Assembly: GCA_900552125.1 (NCBI GenBank) | Contig: URYK01000001.1 | Location: forward strand, 1 to 64,000 | Source of the DNA: an uncultured Solobacterium sp. | GTDB lineage: Bacteria > Bacillota_I > Bacilli_A > Erysipelotrichales > Erysipelotrichaceae | Length of the DNA: 64,000 bases | Direction of reading: 5' to 3' | In this document: positions 54,032-61,676 of the stretch, in pieces | Layout: the number at the start of each line of letters is the position of its first letter | Position numbering within the stretch: position 1 is the stretch's first letter | Translations under genes and position numbers: made by a program | Notes under the pieces: model-generated | What the model saw: the letters and a program-made list of their open reading frames with translations, nothing else | Database searches by the model: none | What the model was told of the DNA's origin: nothing

Positions 54032-54153
54032 AAAAAAAGAAACACACTGTTTGGGGGACAGTGTGTTTCTAAATTATCTGTATTAATGAAAGAGAGAAAG
54101 TATGAATTTAATTTTGGGGGAATTATCATACTAGCAAGCTTATCTAACTTGCT
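54032..54153 (-). ncRNA. Small RNA copy B (tandem sRNA family)
   Basis: Predicted RNA of about 122 nt, ends approximate. Minus-strand -10 TATACT at 54160-54165. In order: 5' hairpin GCAAG/CTTGC; second hairpin AGTATGA/TCATACT with an inner TAATT/AATTA stem that presents a CCCCCAA loop; linker CTTTCTCTCTTTCATTA; terminator with a perfect 13-base stem (AGAAACACACTGT, 54038-54070) and again a CCCCCAA loop, then a U run. The U run exists only on the minus strand, which fixes the direction of transcription. This is the clearest copy of the three. Confidence 0.75.
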
Positions 54154-54159
54154 GACTAT

Positions 54160-54211
54160 AGTATACTAAATAGTTGTCAATAAAGTTTCGATAGATTATG
54201 GAAAAGTATGT
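54160..54211 (-). promoter_or_regulatory. Promoter region of sRNA copy B
   Basis: -10 TATACTATA (54160-54165). The distal box ACATACTTTTCCA (54199-54211) ends exactly 33 bases before the -10, the same distance as in copy A. The proximal box position holds a weaker CGAAACTTTATTG. No normal -35. Confidence 0.5.
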
Positions 54212-54229
54212 TATATGCAAGTTTAAATA

Positions 54230-54349
54230 ATAAAAAAAGTTTATGTTTGGGGCCATAAACTTTTTTTAGTTTTATTATAAAAATTGAAAGGGAGAAGTAT
54301 GATGTGTTTTGGGATTTATTCTTCATACTTTAACAAGATTTCTCTTGTC
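54230..54349 (-). ncRNA. Small RNA copy A (tandem sRNA family)
   Basis: Predicted RNA of about 120 nt, ends approximate. Minus-strand -10 TATACT at 54356-54361. In order: 5' hairpin ACAAG/CTTGT, where both sides have changed relative to GCAAG/CTTGC in the other copies, a compensatory pair; hairpin AAGTATGA/TCATACTT with CCC in the loop; linker CTTCTCCCTTTCAA; terminator AGTTTATG/CATAAACT with loop GCCCCAAA (54232-54267) and a U run. A 69-codon frame on the plus strand over this copy has no ribosome-site support. Confidence 0.7.
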
Positions 54350-54355
54350 TCTTAT

Positions 54356-54407
54356 AGTATACATAGTAGTTTCAGTTTAAATATGTTGGTATCGTGGAAA
54401 AATATGT
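54356..54407 (-). promoter_or_regulatory. Promoter region of sRNA copy A
   Basis: -10 TATACTATA (54356-54361). Proximal box ACATATTTAAACT (54374-54386) ends 12 bases before it; distal box ACATATTTTTCCA (54395-54407) lies 21 bases further out, two helical turns. A site for an activator that replaces the -35 contact is likely. Confidence 0.5.
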
Positions 54408-54529
54408 GTATTTCTCTAAAACGATGTTATAATTGTGTGATAATTACATATTTTTATATGCTGTGTGAAATTAATTATGTTATACTTTATTAAGATTCTA
54501 TATAGATTATTATGTAGGAAGGTGAATTT

Positions 54530-54907
54530 ATGCAGTTTATAGATTTAGATAAAGAAAAAGTAGAAAAAGCCGCAAAAGATATGTTTCATGACTATTATAT
54601 TGAAATGGGGGAAAGTGATTTATATCTTCCAGATATCGCTTATGGAAAGATTATGTTAGAGGGAAGAGAGGAACCCATTTATGCTAGTACTAACTATGCT
54701 TATGAAGATCGTCTAGTAAATGGAAATAAGACACGTTATAAAATATCTCTTACTACGATTCTCTTAAAGAAAGACCGATATGAAGTAATATATGATAGTT
54801 ACGGTAAATATTACGTAGCTTATATCGAAGATGATACAATTAAATTTATTCGTTATGAAGATTTCTTTGATATATTAAAACCTAAAATAAAAAAAGTAGA
54901 GGAATGA
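54530..54907 (+). CDS. Hypothetical protein, 125 residues
   Basis: A 125-residue soluble protein with no signal or membrane segment, mixed helix and strand, rich in tyrosine and acidic residues (YEDRLVNGNKTRYKISLTTI, YEVIYDSYGKYYVAYIEDDT). Not recognised. GGAAGGTG lies seven bases before the ATG. A TATACT at 54481-54486 is a likely -10, with ACATATTTTTATA 22 bases upstream, reminiscent of the sRNA promoter boxes. Confidence 0.65.
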   Translation: MQFIDLDKEKVEKAAKDMFHDYYIEMGESDLYLPDIAYGKIMLEGREEPIYASTNYAYEDRLVNGNKTRYKISLTTILLKKDRYEVIYDSYGKYYVAYIEDDTIKFIRYEDFFDILKPKIKKVEE

Positions 54908-54976
54908 TAATAATCTTTATTTAATTGTAATTTTAATTTAAAGATGTTAAAATTCTACCATAATAGGAGGATATGT

Positions 54977-57229
54977 ATGAAAATAGACTACAGAAGTTTG
55001 TCAAAATCTAAATCTCCCATAGGCATTTATAAAAAAATTGGGATTAGTTTTTTAGTATTAGGGTTAATCATTTTAGCTTTAATTTGGAATACAAATAGTT
55101 TAAAAGATTTTATGTTAGATGAAAATGATGAATATGCGACAGGTATAACGAGTCAGATATCCGATATAATTTCTTCCCACCTTGAAGATTTTCAGGTTTC
55201 TTTACGTTTGATTGCGGATTCAGTAAAGAAATTAGATGATGATTATGATATACAGGAGTTTTTGAAACGAAAAGCAGATTTTTTAGAATTTGATACAATG
55301 GTTCTATTATCTGGTGATGAAATTATTTATTCAAATGATAATATCATTAGAAATTTGCAGGACTTAGAGGGTATTAAGCAATCTTATAAAGGAAAAGATT
55401 ACATTACAAAGCTTGACAAGCAGGATTTTTTATTTTCGGTGCCTGTGTATGATGGCAATCAGGAAGTGGCAGGAGTCCTAGCAGGATTAAGAAGAAAAGA
55501 GGATATGCAGAAGCTATTGAAAACCGATAGCTTTAATGGAAGCAGTCTTTCTTTAATTGTGAATCAGAATGGAGAAGTGATGATTCCACCCAAAGATTTA
55601 GAACCTTTTTTATCTCTTCAGACTATCGTAGATGATAGAAGTGATTCTAAAACAATTCAAAATCTTAATCAATTAGAAGAAGATATTAAGAATAAAAAAA
55701 GTGGAACTTTTCATTTTAATGATGAAGATGGAAATCGTATTATTCTATCTTACCATCCTATCAGTGTAAATGGATGGACACTGATTACGATGGTACCTTC
55801 CGCAATGATTATGAATCAGACTAATCAATATATTGATCGTATGGTATATATTGTAACTGCAATTTGTATTTTGTTTATTGTATGTCTGCTTTTGATTTTA
55901 TCCTTTTTTAGAAAGAATAGAGAAAAACTTGAAAATATTGCATTTATCGATCCGCTTACAGAAGGATACAGCAATGCAGCCTTTCAGATGAAATGTGAAC
56001 AGTTGTTTCAAAAAGCCGGGGATAATGCTTATACGATAGTATTACTTGATGTTGAACGCTTTAAACTTATTAACCGTCAGTATGGTACTAAAGCAGGAGA
56101 TCGTACACTTTGTTATATTTATAAGGCTCTGACAAAGCATATGAAACAGAATGAAGTAGCTGCTAGAAGTGATTCTGATCATTTCTTCTTATGTTTAAAA
56201 GAAACAGATACAGATCGAATTCAGAAAAGACTAGATAACATAATCAAAGATATCAATTCATATGTAAGAGAATCTGAGATGTATTATTCCTTAGTCATTC
56301 GCCAAGGGGCTTGTGTTGTTACAGATGTTAATGAAGATGTGACAATTCTTCAAGACCATGCCAGAATAGCTCTTCGTATGAATTCTCAGCGAAATGTCTG
56401 TGGATTTTATAATGATAAGGTTATGCATCAGATGCAAAAGGAACAGCATTTATCTGCTATCTTCGAAACTTCTTTGAAAAATGGAGATTTTCATGTTTAT
56501 TTACAGCCAAAAGTCAATCTGAATGATCAGACTTGTGGAAGTGCAGAAGCTCTAATACGCTGGATACATCCAGAATTAGGAAATATATCACCGCAGGAGT
56601 TCATCCCTTTATTCGAGAAAAATGATAAAATTATTCAGCTAGATAAATTTGTATTTAAAGAAGTATGTCGTTATCTACATGATCGAATAGAAAAAGGAGA
56701 ATCAGCACTCTTGATTTCTGTAAATCTATCAAGAAGACATTTTCAGGATTTAAGCTTTCTGAAGGAATATGCGCAAATAAAAGAAAGCTATAAAATACCA
56801 GACGGTCTGATTGAACTGGAATTAACAGAGTCAATCTTCTTTGATGATCAGCAGATTGAGATTGTTCGAAAAGCAGTTGATCAGATGCATGAATATGGTT
56901 TTTGCTGTTCTTTGGATGACTTTGGTGTTGGTTTTTCTTCTTTAGGACTATTAAAATATTTTAATGTAGATGTGATTAAGCTGGACCGTAAATTCTTTGA
57001 TGATATTCAGCTAAAGAAAAGTCAGAAAATAATTCGCAGTTTTATAGAAATGGCGCAGGAAATACAAGTAAAAGTTGTAGCTGAAGGAATTGAGACAAAG
57101 GAACAGCTTGCATTTCTGTATGAAACAGAATGTAATATGGTACAAGGGTTTATCTTTTCTCGCCCGCTTTCACTTGAAAACTTTGATGAATGGATTCAAA
57201 AACAAAATAAAAACATCTCTGAAATCTAG
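54977..57229 (+). CDS. Membrane sensor c-di-GMP phosphodiesterase (degenerate GGDEF + EAL)
   Basis: A 750-residue protein. Transmembrane helix about 18-38, an extracellular sensor domain of the Cache type (about 40-280), a second helix about 290-312, a GGDEF-type domain (about 325-470), and an EAL domain (about 490-745). The GGDEF site is degenerate (D399-S-D-H-F, RSDSDHF), so it should not make c-di-GMP. The EAL domain keeps E524 in SAEALIRW, NLSRRHF, ELTES, D647-D648 in LDDFGVGFSSL, KLDRKFF and VAEGIET, so phosphodiesterase activity is expected. ATG 54977 follows AGGAGG. It would lower c-di-GMP in response to an outside signal. Confidence 0.9.
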   Translation: MKIDYRSLSKSKSPIGIYKKIGISFLVLGLIILALIWNTNSLKDFMLDENDEYATGITSQISDIISSHLEDFQVSLRLIADSVKKLDDDYDIQEFLKRKADFLEFDTMVLLSGDEIIYSNDNIIRNLQDLEGIKQSYKGKDYITKLDKQDFLFSVPVYDGNQEVAGVLAGLRRKEDMQKLLKTDSFNGSSLSLIVNQNGEVMIPPKDLEPFLSLQTIVDDRSDSKTIQNLNQLEEDIKNKKSGTFHFNDEDGNRIILSYHPISVNGWTLITMVPSAMIMNQTNQYIDRMVYIVTAICILFIVCLLLILSFFRKNREKLENIAFIDPLTEGYSNAAFQMKCEQLFQKAGDNAYTIVLLDVERFKLINRQYGTKAGDRTLCYIYKALTKHMKQNEVAARSDSDHFFLCLKETDTDRIQKRLDNIIKDINSYVRESEMYYSLVIRQGACVVTDVNEDVTILQDHARIALRMNSQRNVCGFYNDKVMHQMQKEQHLSAIFETSLKNGDFHVYLQPKVNLNDQTCGSAEALIRWIHPELGNISPQEFIPLFEKNDKIIQLDKFVFKEVCRYLHDRIEKGESALLISVNLSRRHFQDLSFLKEYAQIKESYKIPDGLIELELTESIFFDDQQIEIVRKAVDQMHEYGFCCSLDDFGVGFSSLGLLKYFNVDVIKLDRKFFDDIQLKKSQKIIRSFIEMAQEIQVKVVAEGIETKEQLAFLYETECNMVQGFIFSRPLSLENFDEWIQKQNKNISEI

Positions 57230-57240
57230 AGATGTTTTTA
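57210..57240. terminator. Terminator after EAL gene, bidirectional
   Basis: AAAACATCTCT (57210-57220) pairs with AGAGATGTTTT (57228-57238), overlapping the stop codon. It probably also serves the convergent cysteine-rich gene. Confidence 0.85.
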
Positions 57241-57251
57241 TCAGCTAATTG

Positions 57252-57494
57252 TTATTCACAGCGAGCATTTCTCATACAACGAACAAATTCACGAGCACAG
57301 CGATTTTCACGTTGTCTGCGGCGTAATGCCTGACGAGCTACGAATTCTGCTTCTAATAAAGCATTGTTGTCACAGTGACTATCGAAGTCATTGCATCTAT
57401 TCCAGCTATTGCGTCCACAGCCACAATTGCACCCACATCGACTGCTGTTTCTAAATCCAAAATCACTATTGAAATCAAAGTTGTTATTACACAT
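57252..57494 (-). CDS. Small cysteine-rich protein
   Basis: An 80-residue protein with a low-complexity Asn/Phe/Asp start (NNNFDFNSDFGF), a cysteine cluster CGCNCGCG, then an Arg-rich helical C-terminus (LRRRQRENRCAREFVRCMRN). Ten or so cysteines in 80 residues suggest metal binding or cross-linking, somewhat like small spore-coat proteins, but there is no family I can name. The start at 57494 has AGGAGG seven bases before it on the minus strand; the frame is open to 57602 without a site. Inverted repeats lie in its leader. Confidence 0.65.
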   Translation of the reverse strand: MCNNNFDFNSDFGFRNSSRCGCNCGCGRNSWNRCNDFDSHCDNNALLEAEFVARQALRRRQRENRCAREFVRCMRNARCE

Positions 57495-57531
57495 ATAAAG
57501 TCCTCCTTTTATTTTTGTATGAGATCTTTTT

Positions 57532-57554
57532 TCATATCTCACTATAAGATATGA
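57532..57554. repeat. Inverted repeat in the leader of the cysteine-rich gene
   Basis: TCATATCT (57532-57539) and AGATATGA (57547-57554), seven-base loop. It may fold in the mRNA leader or act as an operator. Confidence 0.6.
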
Positions 57555-57563
57555 CGATTCTGC

Positions 57564-57579
57564 TTGCCTAGTTAGGCAA
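57564..57579. promoter_or_regulatory. Palindromic operator-like site
   Basis: TTGCCTA (57564-57570) and TAGGCAA (57573-57579), two bases apart, between the cysteine-rich gene and the divergent phosphoesterase. Size and symmetry fit a repressor dimer site. Confidence 0.5.
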
Positions 57580-57729
57580 TCAACAGTGTAATGTGAAAAC
57601 ATCGCATAGGGCTTTGTACATTGAAGAAATCAGCCTAGATTGTAAATATTTAGTTTGATTTATAAAGTTTTTATTTCTATTCTATTGAGTTCGTATTATA
57701 ATAACACTGTTGGTTTGGAAGGTGTGGAA

Positions 57730-58251
57730 ATGAAAAAGATTTTAGTATTGTCCGATACACATGGTGATTTAGATATGACAAAGCGTATTCTTCAAAAACA
57801 TCAGGATGCCGATATGAGAATTCATTTAGGAGATGTTGGTTTTGATTTGCATGAAATCAGTTCTTGCTGCATCGTGAAAGGGAATCACGATCATACAAGT
57901 CATTTGCCAATGGAGCGAATATTTCAGATAGAAGATAGGAGGCTGCTTTGCCTTCATGGAAATCTTTTTGATGAAGAAACCGTTCAAGAAGTATTTGCGA
58001 TGAAGAATATATCGTCTGATGAACTTATGGAGCTATGTATGAGGATTCTTTACACCAAACTGAAGAACCACGCAAAAGAAAAACATTGTGATATTGTATT
58101 GTTTGGACATACACATCATCAATGCTGTAAAGAATTAGATGGTGTCTTACTTATCAATCCTGGATCAATCTGTTTAGGTACGCCACATAATGGCTATGCT
58201 ATTGTATGTATTGATCAGGATGATGTGAAGGTGAGATTGTTACAGTGTTAA
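57730..58251 (+). CDS. YfcE/MJ0936-family metallophosphoesterase
   Basis: A 173-residue binuclear-metal phosphodiesterase. The ligands are in order: LSDTHGD (D and H), IHLGDVG, VKGNHDH, LCLHGNLF and LFGHTHHQ. This is the family of E. coli YfcE, which hydrolyses phosphodiesters in vitro; the natural substrate is unknown. ATG 57730 follows GGAAGGTG; the frame extends 25 codons upstream but without a site. Confidence 0.92.
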   Translation: MKKILVLSDTHGDLDMTKRILQKHQDADMRIHLGDVGFDLHEISSCCIVKGNHDHTSHLPMERIFQIEDRRLLCLHGNLFDEETVQEVFAMKNISSDELMELCMRILYTKLKNHAKEKHCDIVLFGHTHHQCCKELDGVLLINPGSICLGTPHNGYAIVCIDQDDVKVRLLQC

Positions 58252-58289
58252 ATTTGATTTATTGAATAAAATAGAAAGGGACGAAGCTG

Positions 58290-59600
58290 ATGTTCACTAA
58301 AATTCTTACAAAACTTGGTTTCACAAAAGAAGAAACAAGCTGGATTTTATATGATATAGGAAATTCTGCACATGTGTTGACTACATGTACAGTAATCTTT
58401 CCTTTATTAATCGCTAATATTACACCAGGAGATAGTAGTGTTTATGTTGGTTGGGCGAATACAATTTATGCGATTATTTTAGCAGTTATTTCGCCAGTGC
58501 TTGGGACAATGGCAGATTATAAAGGGCTAAAAATGAAGTTATTTCGCATTTTCTTATTTATAGGTATTATAGGAGGTTTTGCTTTAGCACTTCCTTGGAT
58601 TGATTATCGTGCAGCACTTGTAATCTTTGTGATCGCAATGATTGGATATAATGGGTCTATTATTTTCTATGACGCATTTATTGTAGATGTTTGTGATGAT
58701 GATCGTGTGGATAAAGTAAGTGCAGCAGGTTATGCTTGGGGATATATTGGTTCTACTTTACCATTCTTATTGTTTGTCATTCCATTTGCAGCAGTAACAC
58801 TTTTTGGTGATCCAGAAACAGGTGATTTAGTTATTGGTTCTTTCACATTAACATATCGTATGGGATGTGGAATTACAATGGGATTAGCAGTATTATGGTG
58901 GTTGCTATATTCTCGACCAATCTTAAAAAATGTAAAACAGAAAAACTATCATGAGCCAGTTCCACATGTAGTAAAAGAATCCTTTGTACATTTGTATCAT
59001 ACATTTAAAGATATTAAGAAAAATAAAAATATTTTCTTATTCTGTATATCTTATTTCTTTTACATAGATTGTGTGAATACAGTAATTAAAATGGCAGTAT
59101 CACTAGCAACAGAAATGGGTATTAGTGATACGATGAGTTTGGTTGTTGTTATTTTAATTAATTTTATCGCATGTCCATTTGCCATCTTATTTGGTAAGCT
59201 TGTACATACGTTTGGTAGTAAAAAGATGATTTATGTGGCAATAATAGGATATATTGGGGTGGTTCTTGCAGGTTCTATGATTCGCACCTATCCATCTTTT
59301 ATCTGGATCGTTGCCTTATTGGTAGGGATGTTTCAAGGAGGAATCCAATCCGTTTCTCGTTCTTATTTTACTAAATTAATTCCGGATAAAGCAGATGCTA
59401 ATGAATTCTTTGGGTTCTTCTCTGTATTTACAAAATTCTCTGCAATCTTAGGACCTATGTCTATTTCTATCATTATCTCCATTACTGGGAAAACAGAATA
59501 TGGTATTCTAGGACTTATACCATTAATGCTGTTAGGAATGTTCTTCCTGATATTTGTAAAAGATCCTGAATCAGAGATTCAAAATAGAAAACAGAAATAA
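58290..59600 (+). CDS. MFS transporter, UMF1/Atg22-like
   Basis: A 436-residue major facilitator transporter with about twelve helices. The start SWILYDIGNSAHVLTTCTVI with a Tyr-Asp and Asn-Ser pair in helix 1 is the mark of the UMF1 (Atg22-like) group, which in yeast exports amino acids from the vacuole. In bacteria the substrate is unknown. A second-half helix reads FFYIDCVNTVIKMAV. AAAGGGACG lies before the ATG. Terminator follows, shared with aconitase. Confidence 0.88.
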   Translation: MFTKILTKLGFTKEETSWILYDIGNSAHVLTTCTVIFPLLIANITPGDSSVYVGWANTIYAIILAVISPVLGTMADYKGLKMKLFRIFLFIGIIGGFALALPWIDYRAALVIFVIAMIGYNGSIIFYDAFIVDVCDDDRVDKVSAAGYAWGYIGSTLPFLLFVIPFAAVTLFGDPETGDLVIGSFTLTYRMGCGITMGLAVLWWLLYSRPILKNVKQKNYHEPVPHVVKESFVHLYHTFKDIKKNKNIFLFCISYFFYIDCVNTVIKMAVSLATEMGISDTMSLVVVILINFIACPFAILFGKLVHTFGSKKMIYVAIIGYIGVVLAGSMIRTYPSFIWIVALLVGMFQGGIQSVSRSYFTKLIPDKADANEFFGFFSVFTKFSAILGPMSISIIISITGKTEYGILGLIPLMLLGMFFLIFVKDPESEIQNRKQK

Positions 59601-59632
59601 AAAATAAGGTGTTAAGCCAGACACCTTATTTT
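59601..59632. terminator. Bidirectional terminator, MFS gene / aconitase
   Basis: AAAATAAGGTGT (59601-59612) pairs perfectly with ACACCTTATTTT (59621-59632), with T runs on both strands. Confidence 0.88.
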
Positions 59633-61557
59633 TTATTATCTTTTAGATTACGAATGAAGTTTAAAGTACCTCCTGTTAAAATAGTATCAATATCTCTCTG
59701 TGTTAAATGATGGTCAACTAAGAAAGAAATATGTTTTGTTTTATTCTCTACTTGAATTGCTTGGTCTTCTTTTAGCTGATGAAGATTTTCAATAACAAGT
59801 TCATCCATTTCATCGATCATATCATAATCAGCTTCATTTTGGAATGTTAATGGGATAATACCAAAATTAATTAAGTTTGCGCGATGAATTCTCGCAAAGC
59901 TTTTCGCAATTACGGCTTTGATTCCTAAATACATAGGAGCTAAAGCTGCATGTTCACGAGAACTTCCCTGGCCATAATTAGAACCAGCTACAATAAATCC
60001 TCCATTATGTTTTATACAGTCATCATGAAAGCTTTCTTTCACGTTCATAAAGATGAAGGTTGAAATTTTTTCAATATTGGAACGATAAGGAAGAACTTTT
60101 GCACCTGCTGGAGCTATATGATCCGTTGTTATGTTATCGCCTACTTTAATTATTACTTTCTTTTGAATGTTATCTGGTAGAGGAGTATTAACAGGAAGCG
60201 GTTTGATGTTAGGACCACGGATAACTTCTGTTTCTTTTGCGATTTCTTTATCTGGTTTTATGATCATAGAATCATCAATGATAAAAGAATCTGCATCTTG
60301 AGGAAGTTCATAGTCAATTGTTCTTGGATCGACAATATAACCGGCAATTGCACTAGCTGCAGCGGTTTCTGGTGATACTAGACAAACCTTTGCACTTAAT
60401 GTTCCGCTTCTGCCATAGAAGTTTCGATTGAAGGTTCTTAGAGACAATGCATTAGTAATAGGTGATTGTCCCATTCCAATACATGGCCCACAAGTTGTCT
60501 CTAAGATTCGAGCACCTGCATCTAGTAAAGTGTTCAATCCGCCATTTTTGCTGATCATTTGTAAGACCTGACGAGAACCTGGAGATATGACCATACTTAC
60601 ATTAGGGTCTACATGCTTGCCTTTCACAATATTCGCAACGCTCATCATATCTCGATAGCTGGAATTGGTACAGCTTCCTATCGCAACTTGATCAACCTTT
60701 AGACCTGCTACTTCTGTTACAGGTAAAACATTATCTGGAGAATGCGGCATCGCTATCATTGGTTCTAATGTATTTAAATCTAGTTCAATAACCTGATCAT
60801 ACACGGCATCCTCATCGGCATAAAGTTCAACATAGGCATCTTCACGTTGCTGTTTTTTTAAAAAATCTTTTGTAACTTCATCACTTGGGAAAATGGAAGT
60901 TGTTGCGCCTAATTCTGCGCCCATGTTCGTTATAGTTGCGCGTTGTGGAACACTTAAATGTTTTACACCTTCACCACTATATTCGATGACATTTCCTACT
61001 CCACCTTTTACACTTAAAATCTGTAGAACTTTTAGGATAATGTCTTTGGAACTGACACCTTTTTGAAGCTGTCCGCTTAGTTTCACATTAATAATATGAG
61101 GCATTGTCAGATGAAATGGCATTCCTGCCATCGCACAGGCGACATCTAATCCTCCGGCACCGATTGCCAAAGCACCAATACCACCAGCAGTAGGTGTATG
61201 TGAATCACTGCCTAACAGAGTAGCCCCAGGACGAGCAAATCGTTCTAGATGTACCTGATGGCAGATTCCATTTCCTGCACGTGAAAAATGAATTCCATGT
61301 TTCATCGCAACTGTCTGTAAGTATTTATGATCATCGGCATTTTCAAAACCATTCTGCAAGGTATTATGGTCTACATAGCTGAGCGATAAATCTGTTTTTA
61401 CCTGATCAATTCCCATAGCTTCTAATTGTAGATAAGCCATTGTACCAGTCGCATCTTGTGTCAAAGTCTGATCAATATGAAGAGCGATTGGTTTTCCTCT
61501 TTCTAATTTTCCCTCGATAAGATGTTTTTTTATGATTTTCTCAGTAATTGTTGGCAT
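59626..61557 (-). CDS. acn: Aconitate hydratase (short type)
   Basis: A 643-residue [4Fe-4S] aconitase converting citrate to isocitrate. Cluster cysteines are seen in AIGSCTNSSYRDM and ETTCGPCIGMGQSP; the active-site GSDSHTPTAGGIG and the swivel-domain GSNYGQGSSREHAA with arginine follow. At about 640 residues it is of the mitochondrial-like/anaerobe short class, unlike AcnA (about 890). ATG 61557 follows AAAGGA; the frame extends 11 codons without a site. Divergent, with about 120 bases between, from citrate synthase and isocitrate dehydrogenase, whose pathway it joins. Confidence 0.94.
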   Translation of the reverse strand: MPTITEKIIKKHLIEGKLERGKPIALHIDQTLTQDATGTMAYLQLEAMGIDQVKTDLSLSYVDHNTLQNGFENADDHKYLQTVAMKHGIHFSRAGNGICHQVHLERFARPGATLLGSDSHTPTAGGIGALAIGAGGLDVACAMAGMPFHLTMPHIINVKLSGQLQKGVSSKDIILKVLQILSVKGGVGNVIEYSGEGVKHLSVPQRATITNMGAELGATTSIFPSDEVTKDFLKKQQREDAYVELYADEDAVYDQVIELDLNTLEPMIAMPHSPDNVLPVTEVAGLKVDQVAIGSCTNSSYRDMMSVANIVKGKHVDPNVSMVISPGSRQVLQMISKNGGLNTLLDAGARILETTCGPCIGMGQSPITNALSLRTFNRNFYGRSGTLSAKVCLVSPETAAASAIAGYIVDPRTIDYELPQDADSFIIDDSMIIKPDKEIAKETEVIRGPNIKPLPVNTPLPDNIQKKVIIKVGDNITTDHIAPAGAKVLPYRSNIEKISTFIFMNVKESFHDDCIKHNGGFIVAGSNYGQGSSREHAALAPMYLGIKAVIAKSFARIHRANLINFGIIPLTFQNEADYDMIDEMDELVIENLHQLKEDQAIQVENKTKHISFLVDHHLTQRDIDTILTGGTLNFIRNLKDNKK

Positions 61558-61676
61558 ATTTCTCTTTCCTTTCTCACATATATGAAACAATTATATCAGA
61601 AATATGAAAATATTTCACTTTATTAATGTAAAATATGATATAATGTTGAAAAAGTTTATCATGGGAGGATGATGAT

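Noticed and set aside
53787..54047. 86-codon frame on the minus strand
   Set aside because: Runs through the XRE gene end and sRNA copy C with no ribosome site; chance frame.
53840..54410. Plus-strand reading of the tandem hairpin units (G-rich loops)
   Set aside because: The copy B terminator has a U run only on the minus strand, the TATACT elements and upstream boxes point that way, and the plus strand has no matching promoters.
54284..54493. 69-codon frame on the plus strand
   Set aside because: It overlaps sRNA copy A and its promoter; its composition is that of AT-rich noncoding DNA. A GGGAG sits before it only because the sRNA linker is complementary to a ribosome site.
57495..57602. 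N-terminal extension of the cysteine-rich protein
   Set aside because: The only good ribosome site (AGGAGG) lies before the ATG at 57494, and the extension covers inverted repeats that look regulatory.
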